Assembly: GCF_014651515.1 (NCBI RefSeq)
Contig: NZ_BMXA01000009.1
Coordinates: 1 to 64,000 of the forward strand
Reading direction: 5' to 3'
DNA: 64,000 nt
DNA from: Arenicella chitinivorans
Lineage (GTDB): Bacteria; Pseudomonadota; Gammaproteobacteria; Arenicellales; Arenicellaceae
Positions 56,583 through 64,000 of the stretch are shown here, one piece after another (positions within the stretch are counted from its first letter, which is position 1; each line of letters begins with the position of its first letter). A program made the translations under genes and the position numbers. Below the pieces are notes generated by a model. The model saw only the letters and a program-made list of their open reading frames with translations. It was not told where the DNA came from and ran no database searches.

Positions 56583-59168
56583 CTAAAAGCTGTATGAAAA
56601 TCGAATACCGGTTGTGCGGGGTCGAGCATAAGAAACACGATGACGATCATTAACGAAGTTACGTGACAATTCGGCACGTTCGTCAGTTAGGTTATCAATA
56701 TACACTTCAGCTGACCATTTTTCGGTGGAAACGCCAGCCGTGACACCGAACATGGTCCAGCTATCGATCTGCGCACGGTTAATCGTAATGATATCCGAGT
56801 AGGACTTATCTGAATGGGCGACATGTGGCATAACGTGCGCCACTTTATCCCCGTCGAGGTTCCACTCGTAACGTGCCAGCAAATTTGCCTGAAAGCCAGG
56901 TGCAAACGCCAATTCATCACCTTGGCGAACATCATTGGTTGGCGTCAGTACCTCAGTGATTTCAGAATCGAGCACCGATGCGGCACCGCGCACGGTCAGG
57001 CCAGCCAGATCGGGAAGCCAGATGAACTCAGTTTCAAGTCCGGTTACTTCAGCATTAGCCGCGTTATCGGAGAAGAACAGATTGGTGATACTTGGATCTA
57101 AGATGGTGGTTTGGAGGTTTTCGATTTGCACATGAAAAACACTACCGTTGAGACGTAAAGCACCAGCCATTAAGTCAGTTTTCCAACCCAATTCATAATT
57201 TACAACTTCGTCGGTATCCAGCGCGTATGGCACGCTGAAAGTGCCCGCTGGATTCGACGCGCCACCCGGTCGATTCAACAGACCAGGGCGAAACCCTTCG
57301 GAAATTGTGGCGTAATAGAGTTGATTCGCGTCTGGTGTCCAATTACCGGTTAATTTGAAGATTGTGCCGTCGGTTTTGGCTTTGTCCGGCGCATTCAGTG
57401 CGGCGATAACCACTGCTGGCGTGTTCTCGTCGACGGTGTCCGCCGTATACGTGATCTGCGCGCTCGGATCACAGGTGCCGCGGAAGGTTATCTGTCCGTC
57501 GCCGTTATAAAGATCGCTAATGTCCGTGCCAAATGCATCTACGTCATCTTGAAACAGATTGCAGAACGACGAGTTGGCACTGCCTTCAAAATCAACTTCG
57601 ATGTCGTAGTATCGCGCACCAACGGTTAGTGCAAATTGATCGGATACGTCCCAAGTTACCTCACCAAAAGCCCCAATTTGCTCATCGGTTCGCTGAACAT
57701 CATTTCTGAAAATGACGCCAGCCGGGAAGGGGCCCGCGTCGGAGATAAATCCAGTTGTGAACGGGAAATTGGGTGAAAAGCCAGTTTGTACACCATAGCC
57801 ATCGACAAATTCAGAACCGCGATAGGTGAAATCGTTTCGTTCTTTAAGCTCTAAATCACTGTAAAACGCACCGACGGTCGCACGAACCGCGTGTTCTTCT
57901 GAGGTGCTGATTCGTAACTCATGGGTTTGCACGGTCGTTTCAGTAAGGCTGTCGACCAACATGTTCGGTGCCTGACAGGTGCCGCTCGGTGCGGCATCCC
58001 CTGGGTACGACACGGAGGAATCACAAATGTAGTAAGGTAGGTATTGACCAACGAACATGTAATCAGCGTAATCGACGACTTGATCTGTGGTTCGATCAGT
58101 GTAGGCGCCGGTATAAACAACCTCTAGCTCGGCGATGCGACCCTGCAGTGTCCAACTCGTATTGTCAAAACTGTCCTCAATGCGATCATCTTCGTAGCGT
58201 TGAATTTGCAGATCATCCAAATCCGGATCTGCGAAAAAGACACCATCTGAATCAAGGTCCTGTGTCGCATGTGAGACTAACAGACTCCATTCATCATTGA
58301 GATCGATCAGGCCACTGAGGCGCCCACCGGTGTAGGTGCTTTCATTGAAATTCTCTTCGACCAGCGCCGAATTATCCGCGTTGATAAAATTGACATTACT
58401 CAGGTCAGCGGTTGATTGAAAGCCAGCGCGGGCGCTATTAACGGGTACGCCATTGGCTCGGATCGTACCAACAGGTCTGAATCGCGCGCTTTCAGAAACA
58501 TTGAGCAAGCCCGGAGTGTTATCGATGTAGCCACCTTGGGTGTCACGATATACCACGCCGCGCAGAGTAAAGTTTTCACTGACAGGGAAGTTCAACATTG
58601 CTTCAATGTTGTGGCTGTCATCACCTGACTTGGTGGTGGCATAGCCGGCTTTAATACTCCCATACTGTCCAGTCGGATCCGGCTTGTTGGTGATCAAGCG
58701 TACTGTTCCAGCCTGTGAGCTGGCACCAAACAGCGTGCCTTGAGGACCGCTGAGCACTTCCACGCGGCGCATGTCTGCAGTGTAGACATCCAAATTACGG
58801 CCCGGTTGCGCAAGTGGTTGTTCATCAAGGTAAAGCGCTACATTCGGAGCCAATCCAGCAACGCCCGCAGTCGTCAGATTGGGCGTGGTCGAGGCGACCC
58901 CGCGAATGTAAATCGTGTTTTGACCGGGGCCGCTGCCACCTGCCGTCACGCCGGGCAGTTGCACCAAGTAATCGGAAAAGTTGCTGATGCCTAGCTGCTC
59001 TAAAGATTCCTCGCTAACCGCAGACACCGCGATCGGAATATCTTGTGTGCTTGCTGTACGTTTGGTCGCAGTGACCACAACTTCTTCGATAACTTTGCCA
59101 TTTTGTGCGTTTGCCGTTGCGGCACTCGCCATGGCCACAGCAAGTGCAATTTTCTTTTTATTGAGCAT
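56583..59168 (-). CDS. TonB-dependent receptor beside CosR-like regulator
   Basis: This 861-aa outer-membrane receptor has a signal peptide (VAMASAATANA-QN). TonB-box-like EEVVVTATKR is followed by a plug with IPIAVSAVSEESLEQLGISN and VEVLSGPQGTLFGASSQAGT. The beta-barrel ends in a terminal Phe (GIRFSYSF). The plug has the Ser-Gly-Pro-Gln-Gly variant of the usual RGPQGTLYG. It is divergent from the MarR gene at 59485, with a perfect 9-bp inverted repeat 37 bp upstream of its start. The sulfotransferase and BCCT genes follow it. The substrate is unknown; control by an osmotic-type regulator would suggest an osmolyte-related compound. Confidence 0.9.
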   Translation of the reverse strand: MLNKKKIALAVAMASAATANAQNGKVIEEVVVTATKRTASTQDIPIAVSAVSEESLEQLGISNFSDYLVQLPGVTAGGSGPGQNTIYIRGVASTTPNLTTAGVAGLAPNVALYLDEQPLAQPGRNLDVYTADMRRVEVLSGPQGTLFGASSQAGTVRLITNKPDPTGQYGSIKAGYATTKSGDDSHNIEAMLNFPVSENFTLRGVVYRDTQGGYIDNTPGLLNVSESARFRPVGTIRANGVPVNSARAGFQSTADLSNVNFINADNSALVEENFNESTYTGGRLSGLIDLNDEWSLLVSHATQDLDSDGVFFADPDLDDLQIQRYEDDRIEDSFDNTSWTLQGRIAELEVVYTGAYTDRTTDQVVDYADYMFVGQYLPYYICDSSVSYPGDAAPSGTCQAPNMLVDSLTETTVQTHELRISTSEEHAVRATVGAFYSDLELKERNDFTYRGSEFVDGYGVQTGFSPNFPFTTGFISDAGPFPAGVIFRNDVQRTDEQIGAFGEVTWDVSDQFALTVGARYYDIEVDFEGSANSSFCNLFQDDVDAFGTDISDLYNGDGQITFRGTCDPSAQITYTADTVDENTPAVVIAALNAPDKAKTDGTIFKLTGNWTPDANQLYYATISEGFRPGLLNRPGGASNPAGTFSVPYALDTDEVVNYELGWKTDLMAGALRLNGSVFHVQIENLQTTILDPSITNLFFSDNAANAEVTGLETEFIWLPDLAGLTVRGAASVLDSEITEVLTPTNDVRQGDELAFAPGFQANLLARYEWNLDGDKVAHVMPHVAHSDKSYSDIITINRAQIDSWTMFGVTAGVSTEKWSAEVYIDNLTDERAELSRNFVNDRHRVSYARPRTTGIRFSYSF

Positions 59169-59484
59169 GTAGCGTAAAAACTCCCGGTCTTTTTTAATTC
59201 AGCGTCAATTCAATAATATTTTGAATTGAAACTATTATCTAATTGATGTTATGAAACGTAATTTGGCGCGAATGCTAACATTTATTGCGGTTGATCACAA
59301 AAAGACACATGGCTTTCCATCATTTTTTGTTGGTTTAGTGCTTTTAATTGAAAGTATCTCGCCGTAGGGGTCTCGCACTTAGGCATTGATCGGTAAATGG
59401 GCGTGTTTATCCGCTTTACCCGGAGATACTTTTGAACGTATTCTCCAACTTGGATTCATTGAGATTTTTTGAGAATAGATTGCC
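59169..59484. promoter_or_regulatory. Divergent promoter region with perfect inverted repeat
   Basis: This region separates the TonB receptor (leftward) from the MarR gene (rightward). TCAATTCAA (59205-59213) and TTGAATTGA (59221-59229) are perfect 9-bp inverted arms around TAATATT. AT-rich sequence follows, with further AATTGA motifs at 59241 and AATTGAAAG near 59347. This is a strong candidate operator for the MarR protein. Confidence 0.6.
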
Positions 59485-59985
59485 GTGAATAAAGCTGAAG
59501 AGGTTCTTATTGCTCTGCGCCGCGTGATTAGAGCAACTGACATCCACTCAAGATACCTTGCAAAAACCATAGGTTTGACATCCCCCCAAATACTGCTGCT
59601 GCAAACCATTGAAGCGAACAAGGATAAGAAGATCAGCGAGTTGGCACAACAAATGAGCGTAAGTCAGTCGACGGCAACCAATATCTTGGCGCGCTTAGAA
59701 AGCCGCGGATTGGTGCGCCGACAACGCTCGACTGACGACAAACGAAAAGTACACGTAAGCCTCACGGAACAGGGGCGACAAATTCTTGCGAGTGCGCCCA
59801 TTCCGCTACAAGACAAATTCACTGTGCAGTTCGAACAGCTGCAGGAATGGGAGCAATCAATGATAATCTCCGCAATTCAACGCGTGGCCAGCATGATGGA
59901 TGCGACTGAGATTGACGCGTCGCCATTATTGCATCTGGGGAATATCGAGGACTCCGCGAGCAAAGAAAGTGATAAAAGTGCTTAA
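59485..59985 (+). CDS. MarR-family regulator, CosR/EctR-like
   Basis: This 166-aa protein has LRRVIRATDIHSRYLAKTIG, LTSPQILLLQTIE, the recognition helix VSQSTATNILARLESRGLVR and wing RQRSTDDKRKVHVSLTEQG. The tail has FEQLQEWEQSMIISAIQRVA and EIDASPLLHLG, which closely follows the pattern of CosR/EctR regulators of ectoine and compatible-solute genes. It starts with GTG. Divergent from a TonB receptor whose downstream neighbours include a BCCT carrier, it probably controls osmolyte acquisition. No ectoine biosynthesis genes are in the window. Confidence 0.85.
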   Translation: MNKAEEVLIALRRVIRATDIHSRYLAKTIGLTSPQILLLQTIEANKDKKISELAQQMSVSQSTATNILARLESRGLVRRQRSTDDKRKVHVSLTEQGRQILASAPIPLQDKFTVQFEQLQEWEQSMIISAIQRVASMMDATEIDASPLLHLGNIEDSASKESDKSA

Positions 59986-59996
59986 CGGTCTGAATA

Positions 59997-61145
59997 TTAG
60001 TTCGGCAGATACTCTTCAGAATGTAGTTCCACGATTTGCAGTTTGCCATTTTCAATCGCCCAGATCGCGCGGTCTCGGGTATGCATTTTTATCGGGCGTT
60101 TGGAACCCGGTTCGATATATTCCGTTACCGAGTTGTAGCTGAGTTCGCCACGCCCGTCGTCCAATAACGCGAAGCCGTCTACTGTTTGATTCACGCGATA
60201 CTTAGACCTCTCGTTTAAAACCGCAGCCAACCCCATTTTATACAGCCCATATTTAACGGGGATAGGTTTAGGGAAGTCGTCATCTAAAACTGACGTTTGG
60301 CCGCACAAGTTCTTAGAGAAATGCTTGAGTGAGCCATCTAAATCAAAGTTTCGCTCACAGACCGAGATATCGTCGAATGCGGCCAATACGTCGTCTTCGT
60401 TGATAGATTCTGCTTTGAAGGCCTCTTTTTGGGGATCTTGTGACGCCTTGGAGGATGCCTTGAACATCGAAAATAGTTCGGTGATTGCACTGACCATCTC
60501 TTTGACATCTTCTTTGCCTAAGGCCGGTTCAACGCCTTGAGATACCGGATCATCATCGTAGGCTCGGTCGTGCAGCGCATCAACCCAGTCATCATAATCG
60601 TCGTCGGATAGTTCGGCTGGTTCCACCTCGCGCGATTCATTTAAAAATCCCACTCTGATCTTGGTCGGCATGTCCTCGTGCCACCAACGATAGACGGTCG
60701 CCAATAGACGGGCGTCTTCGTCGTCGTCCTCCCAAGGTTGGTCGTCATACCGAACCACACGACCGTCAAAGATCTTAAACCAGAATTCCCAGGGGTCATC
60801 ATCGCCCGCGCCCCAACCTTGAACATGGACTTCCGGACACAAATCGTTTACCAACTTGACTGTCAGGCCAGTGATGTAATCGCCGCTACCGCCGTTAATA
60901 AAATACACCACACCATAACCGCTGTGTTTGGTAATCGATTCCGGACACAGGTCTGCACCATGATCTTGTGCCAATTTATCAACGAACGAAGCCAGAATGT
61001 CGCGACCACCGTCCGGGTTCAGCTTGTTGGCCAATGCGTAGGCATCTTCTAACTCCGCATCAATTAACTTAAACAGTTTGAGTAGTTGTCCTTGTTTACG
61101 ACTGCTTGGGTGTTTGAAATAAATCGTGGATTGAATTTCCGCCAT
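59997..61145 (-). CDS. Uncharacterised acidic cytoplasmic protein
   Basis: This 382-aa protein has no signal peptide or membrane segment. I do not recognise the family. The N-terminal ~180 residues (MAEIQSTIYFKHPSSRKQGQ and on) have a compact alpha/beta character with GYGVVYFINGGSGDYITGL and WGAGDDDPWEFWFKIFDGRV. A very acidic linker follows (SDDDYDDWVDALHDRAYDDD). The C-terminal ~130 residues, from DDVLAAFDDISVCERNFDLD to AIWAIENGKLQIVELHSEEY, resemble a SnoaL/NTF2-like domain. The start at 61145 is chosen because AGGAGG stands seven bases before it. It converges with the MarR gene (11-bp gap). Confidence 0.65.
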   Translation of the reverse strand: MAEIQSTIYFKHPSSRKQGQLLKLFKLIDAELEDAYALANKLNPDGGRDILASFVDKLAQDHGADLCPESITKHSGYGVVYFINGGSGDYITGLTVKLVNDLCPEVHVQGWGAGDDDPWEFWFKIFDGRVVRYDDQPWEDDDEDARLLATVYRWWHEDMPTKIRVGFLNESREVEPAELSDDDYDDWVDALHDRAYDDDPVSQGVEPALGKEDVKEMVSAITELFSMFKASSKASQDPQKEAFKAESINEDDVLAAFDDISVCERNFDLDGSLKHFSKNLCGQTSVLDDDFPKPIPVKYGLYKMGLAAVLNERSKYRVNQTVDGFALLDDGRGELSYNSVTEYIEPGSKRPIKMHTRDRAIWAIENGKLQIVELHSEEYLPN

Positions 61146-61294
61146 GCCATGACCTCCTTGTGATAACACATTGATAGAGTAGGTGAGTATTGTGCCATAA
61201 GTGGCTGGAAAAGAAGCGTATTTTTTTTCTGGTTATGGACTCTTTTTCGGCTCGATGAATCCGAGATTGCAAGCGGATGACACTATGAGAGTGA

Positions 61295-61323
61295 TTGTCA
61301 TATAACCATCATCGACACGTCAC
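61295..61323 (+). promoter_or_regulatory. PhoB-box-like direct repeats
   Basis: TTGTCATATAACCATCAT (61295-61312) matches the E. coli-type PhoB box CTGTCATAAAACTGTCAT at 14 of 18 positions. TCA triplets recur at exact 11-bp phase (61298, 61309, 61320), the repeat length bound by PhoB dimers. It lies 66-94 bp before the start of the TonB receptor that precedes a PhoD-type phosphatase gene, so phosphate control makes sense. Confidence 0.6.
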
Positions 61324-61388
61324 ATCATCGTAATCAGGCAGCCTGAGACTCGGTTTTCCCCCATAACAATCCCCTAATTTATCGACTC

Positions 61389-63737
61389 ATGTTATTCCGA
61401 ACTAAAGCACTGATGTTGGCGGTCTTAACCGCGACTGCAAGCTCTGCTGCGCAGGCTGATACCAACGAAATTGAAGAAATTGTCGTTGTTACTAAGAAAA
61501 AAATATTCGCCAACCAATCAACCACCGGCGTGATGCAGGAACAGCAAAATCCCATCACATCGGTTCTTGCCACGATTGACAATTTACCCGGCGTGAACAT
61601 CACAGAGGGCGATGCCTTTGGTTTCGATGACTGGTCGACAACCATTAATCTTCGCGGTTTTCAGAACAGCTTGTCAGAGCAACAGGTTGGTATCACTATT
61701 GATGGCTTGCCAAATGGAGAGTCGAATTATGGCGGTGGCTCAAAGGCCAATCGATTCATTGACTCCTCGAATCTGCAAGGGGTCAATGTCTCTCAAGGCA
61801 CGGCGGATATTGGTTCTCGCTCACTCGAGGCATTGGGCGGCACACTGGATTTTCGTACCCGTGACCCGCGCGATCAGGCGACGCCGAGTGTACAGGTGTC
61901 GGCTGGGAGTCATGACGCGCTGCGGTATGCGGTAAGTTACGACACCGGTGCGATCTTCAACGACAGCACACATGCCTATATTTCAGCGTCGCATCAGGAG
62001 GCTACCGATTGGATTTCTCAGGCGGCTGAAAATGAGCGCGACCATTTAGCGCTAAAATTTGTTTCCCAGTTCGACCGCACGAGTTTAACGGGCTATCTGA
62101 GTTACGATGATACGCAGGAAGATAATTATCAGCGAATCACGCTTGGGGAATTCGAAGCCGACCCAAGCACCGACCGATTGATAGCGGACTGGACTGGCAT
62201 CCCCTATGTTGATCAAGTACATCGCCGAGGCTGGTCGACGTTACGCGAGAATATCTTTGGTTATCTCAAACTTGAAACCACGTTTGACAGCGGCCTTGAT
62301 GTCACAGCCAGCCTCTATACGCACAAGAACGAAGGCCGAGGCGACTGGGTACCTCCGCAAATTGTGGACGTCATCGATGACCAAGGTGGTCCACAATCTG
62401 AAATTACCGGCGGAGTGACCGCATTTGGCGACCCCATTGTTGGTGCTATTTACTTTGTTGACGCACAGGGTAATGCCCTGACAGCTCGTGCGGGTTGTGA
62501 ATCCAGTATCACGTTTCCGTATGGTGGTGCTGGGGCTGAGTTTGATCCAGCCTGTTATCCCGCTGATGCCATTGCCGTACAATCGTACCGTCATACGCAC
62601 TATGAGAAAGATCGGCTTGGCCTCACCGCAGACTTTACTTACGCCCTAGATTTGGGCGGCGTTGCCAATGAGCTACGCGGGGGTTTTTGGTATGAAGATC
62701 AAGCCCGAAAAGAATGGCGTGACTGGCACAAAATCACAGACACTCGTGTTGGCCCTGAGTTCAATGCTCAACCATATTATGTTCAGTACGATCGCGAGTA
62801 TCCGCGTGAGGTTCTAAATTACTTTTTGGAAGACAGCATTAACCTTGATTCGGTCACGATCACGCTGGGTGTACGCCAATTCTTCGTGGATGTCGAGCGC
62901 CAAGACAATTTCAATGCAGCCAACGAAAGTCGCTTGAATTCAGATTCCGATGTTTTGTTTTCCGGTGGCTTCCGCTGGGATCTGCCAATCGCAGGTGCAG
63001 AGCTGTTTGCTGGGTATTCGGAGAACTTCAAAGCACTTAATGACCTGGTGTTGGAGCGTGATGCAGTCGACAGTTCAAACATCGAGCCCGAAACTTCTGA
63101 AAATCTTGAGATTGGGGTTCGCTACGACGGCGACGTGTTGCGTGGCAGTTTCGCTTACTTCAACACCACGTTTGATAATCGGCTGGAGTTTTTTGGTGCG
63201 CAGGAAGCCGGTAATATTCCTAATTACACGATCGGCACCGATGGTCGCTATGACAACGTAGGTGGCATTGAGACTGACGGCTTTGAGATTTCTGGTACCT
63301 ATTTAGCCAGTGACACATTGTCGTTGTACAGTGCTTTCACGTACATTGATGCGTCGTATGTCGGCACCGGATTAGGCGCAGCAGCCGATGCCGCGCTAGG
63401 GGTATTTCCTGACAATCAAGTCGTCAATACACCCGAGACTTCATGGGTATTCTCCGCGGATTGGGCTAACGAGGATTATCGTGCTGGCATCAGTGCAAAG
63501 CGTGTTGATGATCGTTTTATTGATCGCGCCAATACTCAGGTGGCAGAGGCCTACACCACAGCAGATTTATACCTAGGTGCCAAGGGCAGCGCCATCAGTG
63601 ATGAGTTAAGCGGTTTGGATTTCGGTTTGGTGGTAAACAATCTGTTTGATGAGTCGTATCTTGGCGGTATTTCTGGGTTTGGTGCCTGGTTAGGGGCCGC
63701 TCGTACGACAGTCGTCACAGTTTCCGCCGACTTCTGA
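61389..63737 (+). CDS. TonB-dependent receptor, probable Pho-regulated
   Basis: This 782-aa outer-membrane receptor has a signal peptide (LTATASSAAQA-DT). TonB-box-like EEIVVVTKKK is followed by a plug of ~130 residues (TVLATIDNLPGVN-like, NLRGFQNSLSEQQVGITIDG) and a barrel ending VTVSADF with a terminal Phe. The spacing to the plug motifs differs from the RGPQGTLYG type: here VSQGTADIGSRSLEALGGTL, a second class of receptors. A PhoB-like box lies upstream and a PhoD-type phosphatase begins 91 bp downstream, so import of a phosphate ester or another phosphorus compound is the favoured reading. Confidence 0.88.
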   Translation: MLFRTKALMLAVLTATASSAAQADTNEIEEIVVVTKKKIFANQSTTGVMQEQQNPITSVLATIDNLPGVNITEGDAFGFDDWSTTINLRGFQNSLSEQQVGITIDGLPNGESNYGGGSKANRFIDSSNLQGVNVSQGTADIGSRSLEALGGTLDFRTRDPRDQATPSVQVSAGSHDALRYAVSYDTGAIFNDSTHAYISASHQEATDWISQAAENERDHLALKFVSQFDRTSLTGYLSYDDTQEDNYQRITLGEFEADPSTDRLIADWTGIPYVDQVHRRGWSTLRENIFGYLKLETTFDSGLDVTASLYTHKNEGRGDWVPPQIVDVIDDQGGPQSEITGGVTAFGDPIVGAIYFVDAQGNALTARAGCESSITFPYGGAGAEFDPACYPADAIAVQSYRHTHYEKDRLGLTADFTYALDLGGVANELRGGFWYEDQARKEWRDWHKITDTRVGPEFNAQPYYVQYDREYPREVLNYFLEDSINLDSVTITLGVRQFFVDVERQDNFNAANESRLNSDSDVLFSGGFRWDLPIAGAELFAGYSENFKALNDLVLERDAVDSSNIEPETSENLEIGVRYDGDVLRGSFAYFNTTFDNRLEFFGAQEAGNIPNYTIGTDGRYDNVGGIETDGFEISGTYLASDTLSLYSAFTYIDASYVGTGLGAAADAALGVFPDNQVVNTPETSWVFSADWANEDYRAGISAKRVDDRFIDRANTQVAEAYTTADLYLGAKGSAISDELSGLDFGLVVNNLFDESYLGGISGFGAWLGAARTTVVTVSADF

Positions 63738-63828
63738 GCTGTTGGCTGTATGATGAAATTAGACCGCGGGCACAGAAGGCGCGCGGTCAAATAATGCCAG
63801 CAATGCACACACTACCAAACACTGACTT

Positions 63829-64000
63829 ATGCATCGACGAACCGTATTAACCGCGATCGCCAGCGCTGTATTGGCAGCTTGCGGACACCGCACACCACAT
63901 TTGCCTGCCACGAACACAGAGCTAGACGGTATTTCAAACTCAACGATCTTCCAGCACGGCGTTGCCAGTGGCGACCCGGATCAAACCAGTGTGGTTATTT
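63829..64000 (+). CDS. PhoD-type alkaline phosphatase, 5' part
   Basis: This reading frame starts at the ATG at 63829 and runs off the window: 57 codons are visible. MHRRTVLTAIASAVLAACGH is a twin-arginine-like and lipoprotein signal (lipobox LAAC). IFQHGVASGDPDQTSVVI is the typical start of the PhoD N-terminal domain (F.HGVASGDP). PhoD-type enzymes are Ca/Fe-dependent phosphomono- or diesterases exported by Tat. Its pairing with the TonB receptor and PhoB-like box fits phosphate scavenging. No ribosome site is strong. The remaining ~450 residues lie outside. Confidence 0.8.
   Translation, partial: MHRRTVLTAIASAVLAACGHRTPHLPATNTELDGISNSTIFQHGVASGDPDQTSVVI

Overview
The window looks like chromosomal DNA of a marine-type gammaproteobacterium. 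The evidence is moderate GC, three large TonB-dependent receptors, a CosR/EctR-like MarR regulator, a BCCT osmolyte carrier, a class I P450 system and many secreted proteins with calcium-binding repeats. Genus cannot be fixed from sequence alone. No rRNA, tRNA or genuine CRISPR array was seen.

Layout. 1-1440: mobile-element debris, with an IS3-type transposase fragment, a 106-bp tandem repeat and a REP-associated (Y1/HUH) transposase bounded by GGACACCCATCATAA inverted ends. 1602-3823: a CNNM/CBS membrane protein, a decayed NYN-domain gene and a small secreted protein. 4269-14601: a 5.1-kb tandem duplication; each unit holds a ~1440-aa CSLREA/beta-helix/Calx-beta/TSP3 surface protein and a ~108-aa Cys-rich exported protein. 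14827-20333: an operon of a 190-aa TSP3 protein and a 1645-aa fusion of beta-propellers, SbsA-like Ig, di-haem cytochrome, FN3 and an SGNH-like domain. 20334-21907: a gene-poor stretch with a transposon remnant.

21908-32667: a catabolic cluster with a MarR regulator, cytochrome P450, TonB receptor, SnoaL-like protein, acyl-CoA ligase, aldehyde dehydrogenase, membrane protein, [2Fe-2S] ferredoxin and ferredoxin reductase. This reads as uptake, terminal oxidation and CoA activation of a hydrophobic compound. 32986-35975: a TetR-linked cluster of a lipoprotein alpha/beta hydrolase diverging from a cis-CaaD-like tautomerase, an SDR and TetR, with palindromic operators between. 36126-43474: secreted proteins, two 2OG-type oxygenases, a DUF6807 protein and a beta-CASP nuclease. 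43514-47194: a Tat-exported class V aminotransferase and a tyrosinase/DUF2182 pair. 47477-52285: a 1602-aa DUF11/DUF7933-type surface protein. 52520-59985: TonB receptor, TPR-sulfotransferase and BCCT carrier on the minus strand, divergent from a CosR-like MarR gene. 59997-64000: an uncharacterised 382-aa protein, then a TonB receptor with a PhoB-box-like promoter and the start of a PhoD-type phosphatase.

The most unusual signals are as follows. (i) Otherwise unrelated surface proteins (the CSLREA pair and the DUF7933-type protein) share a ~110-residue C-terminal module, TSP3 repeats ending in RR..P.IL..LLLD, and related PSIL..LLLD motifs recur in two more exported proteins. (ii) The tandem CSLREA loci carry nearly invariant DNA repeats alternating with variable segments. 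(iii) The 1645-aa protein fuses a di-haem cytochrome to an SGNH-like domain.
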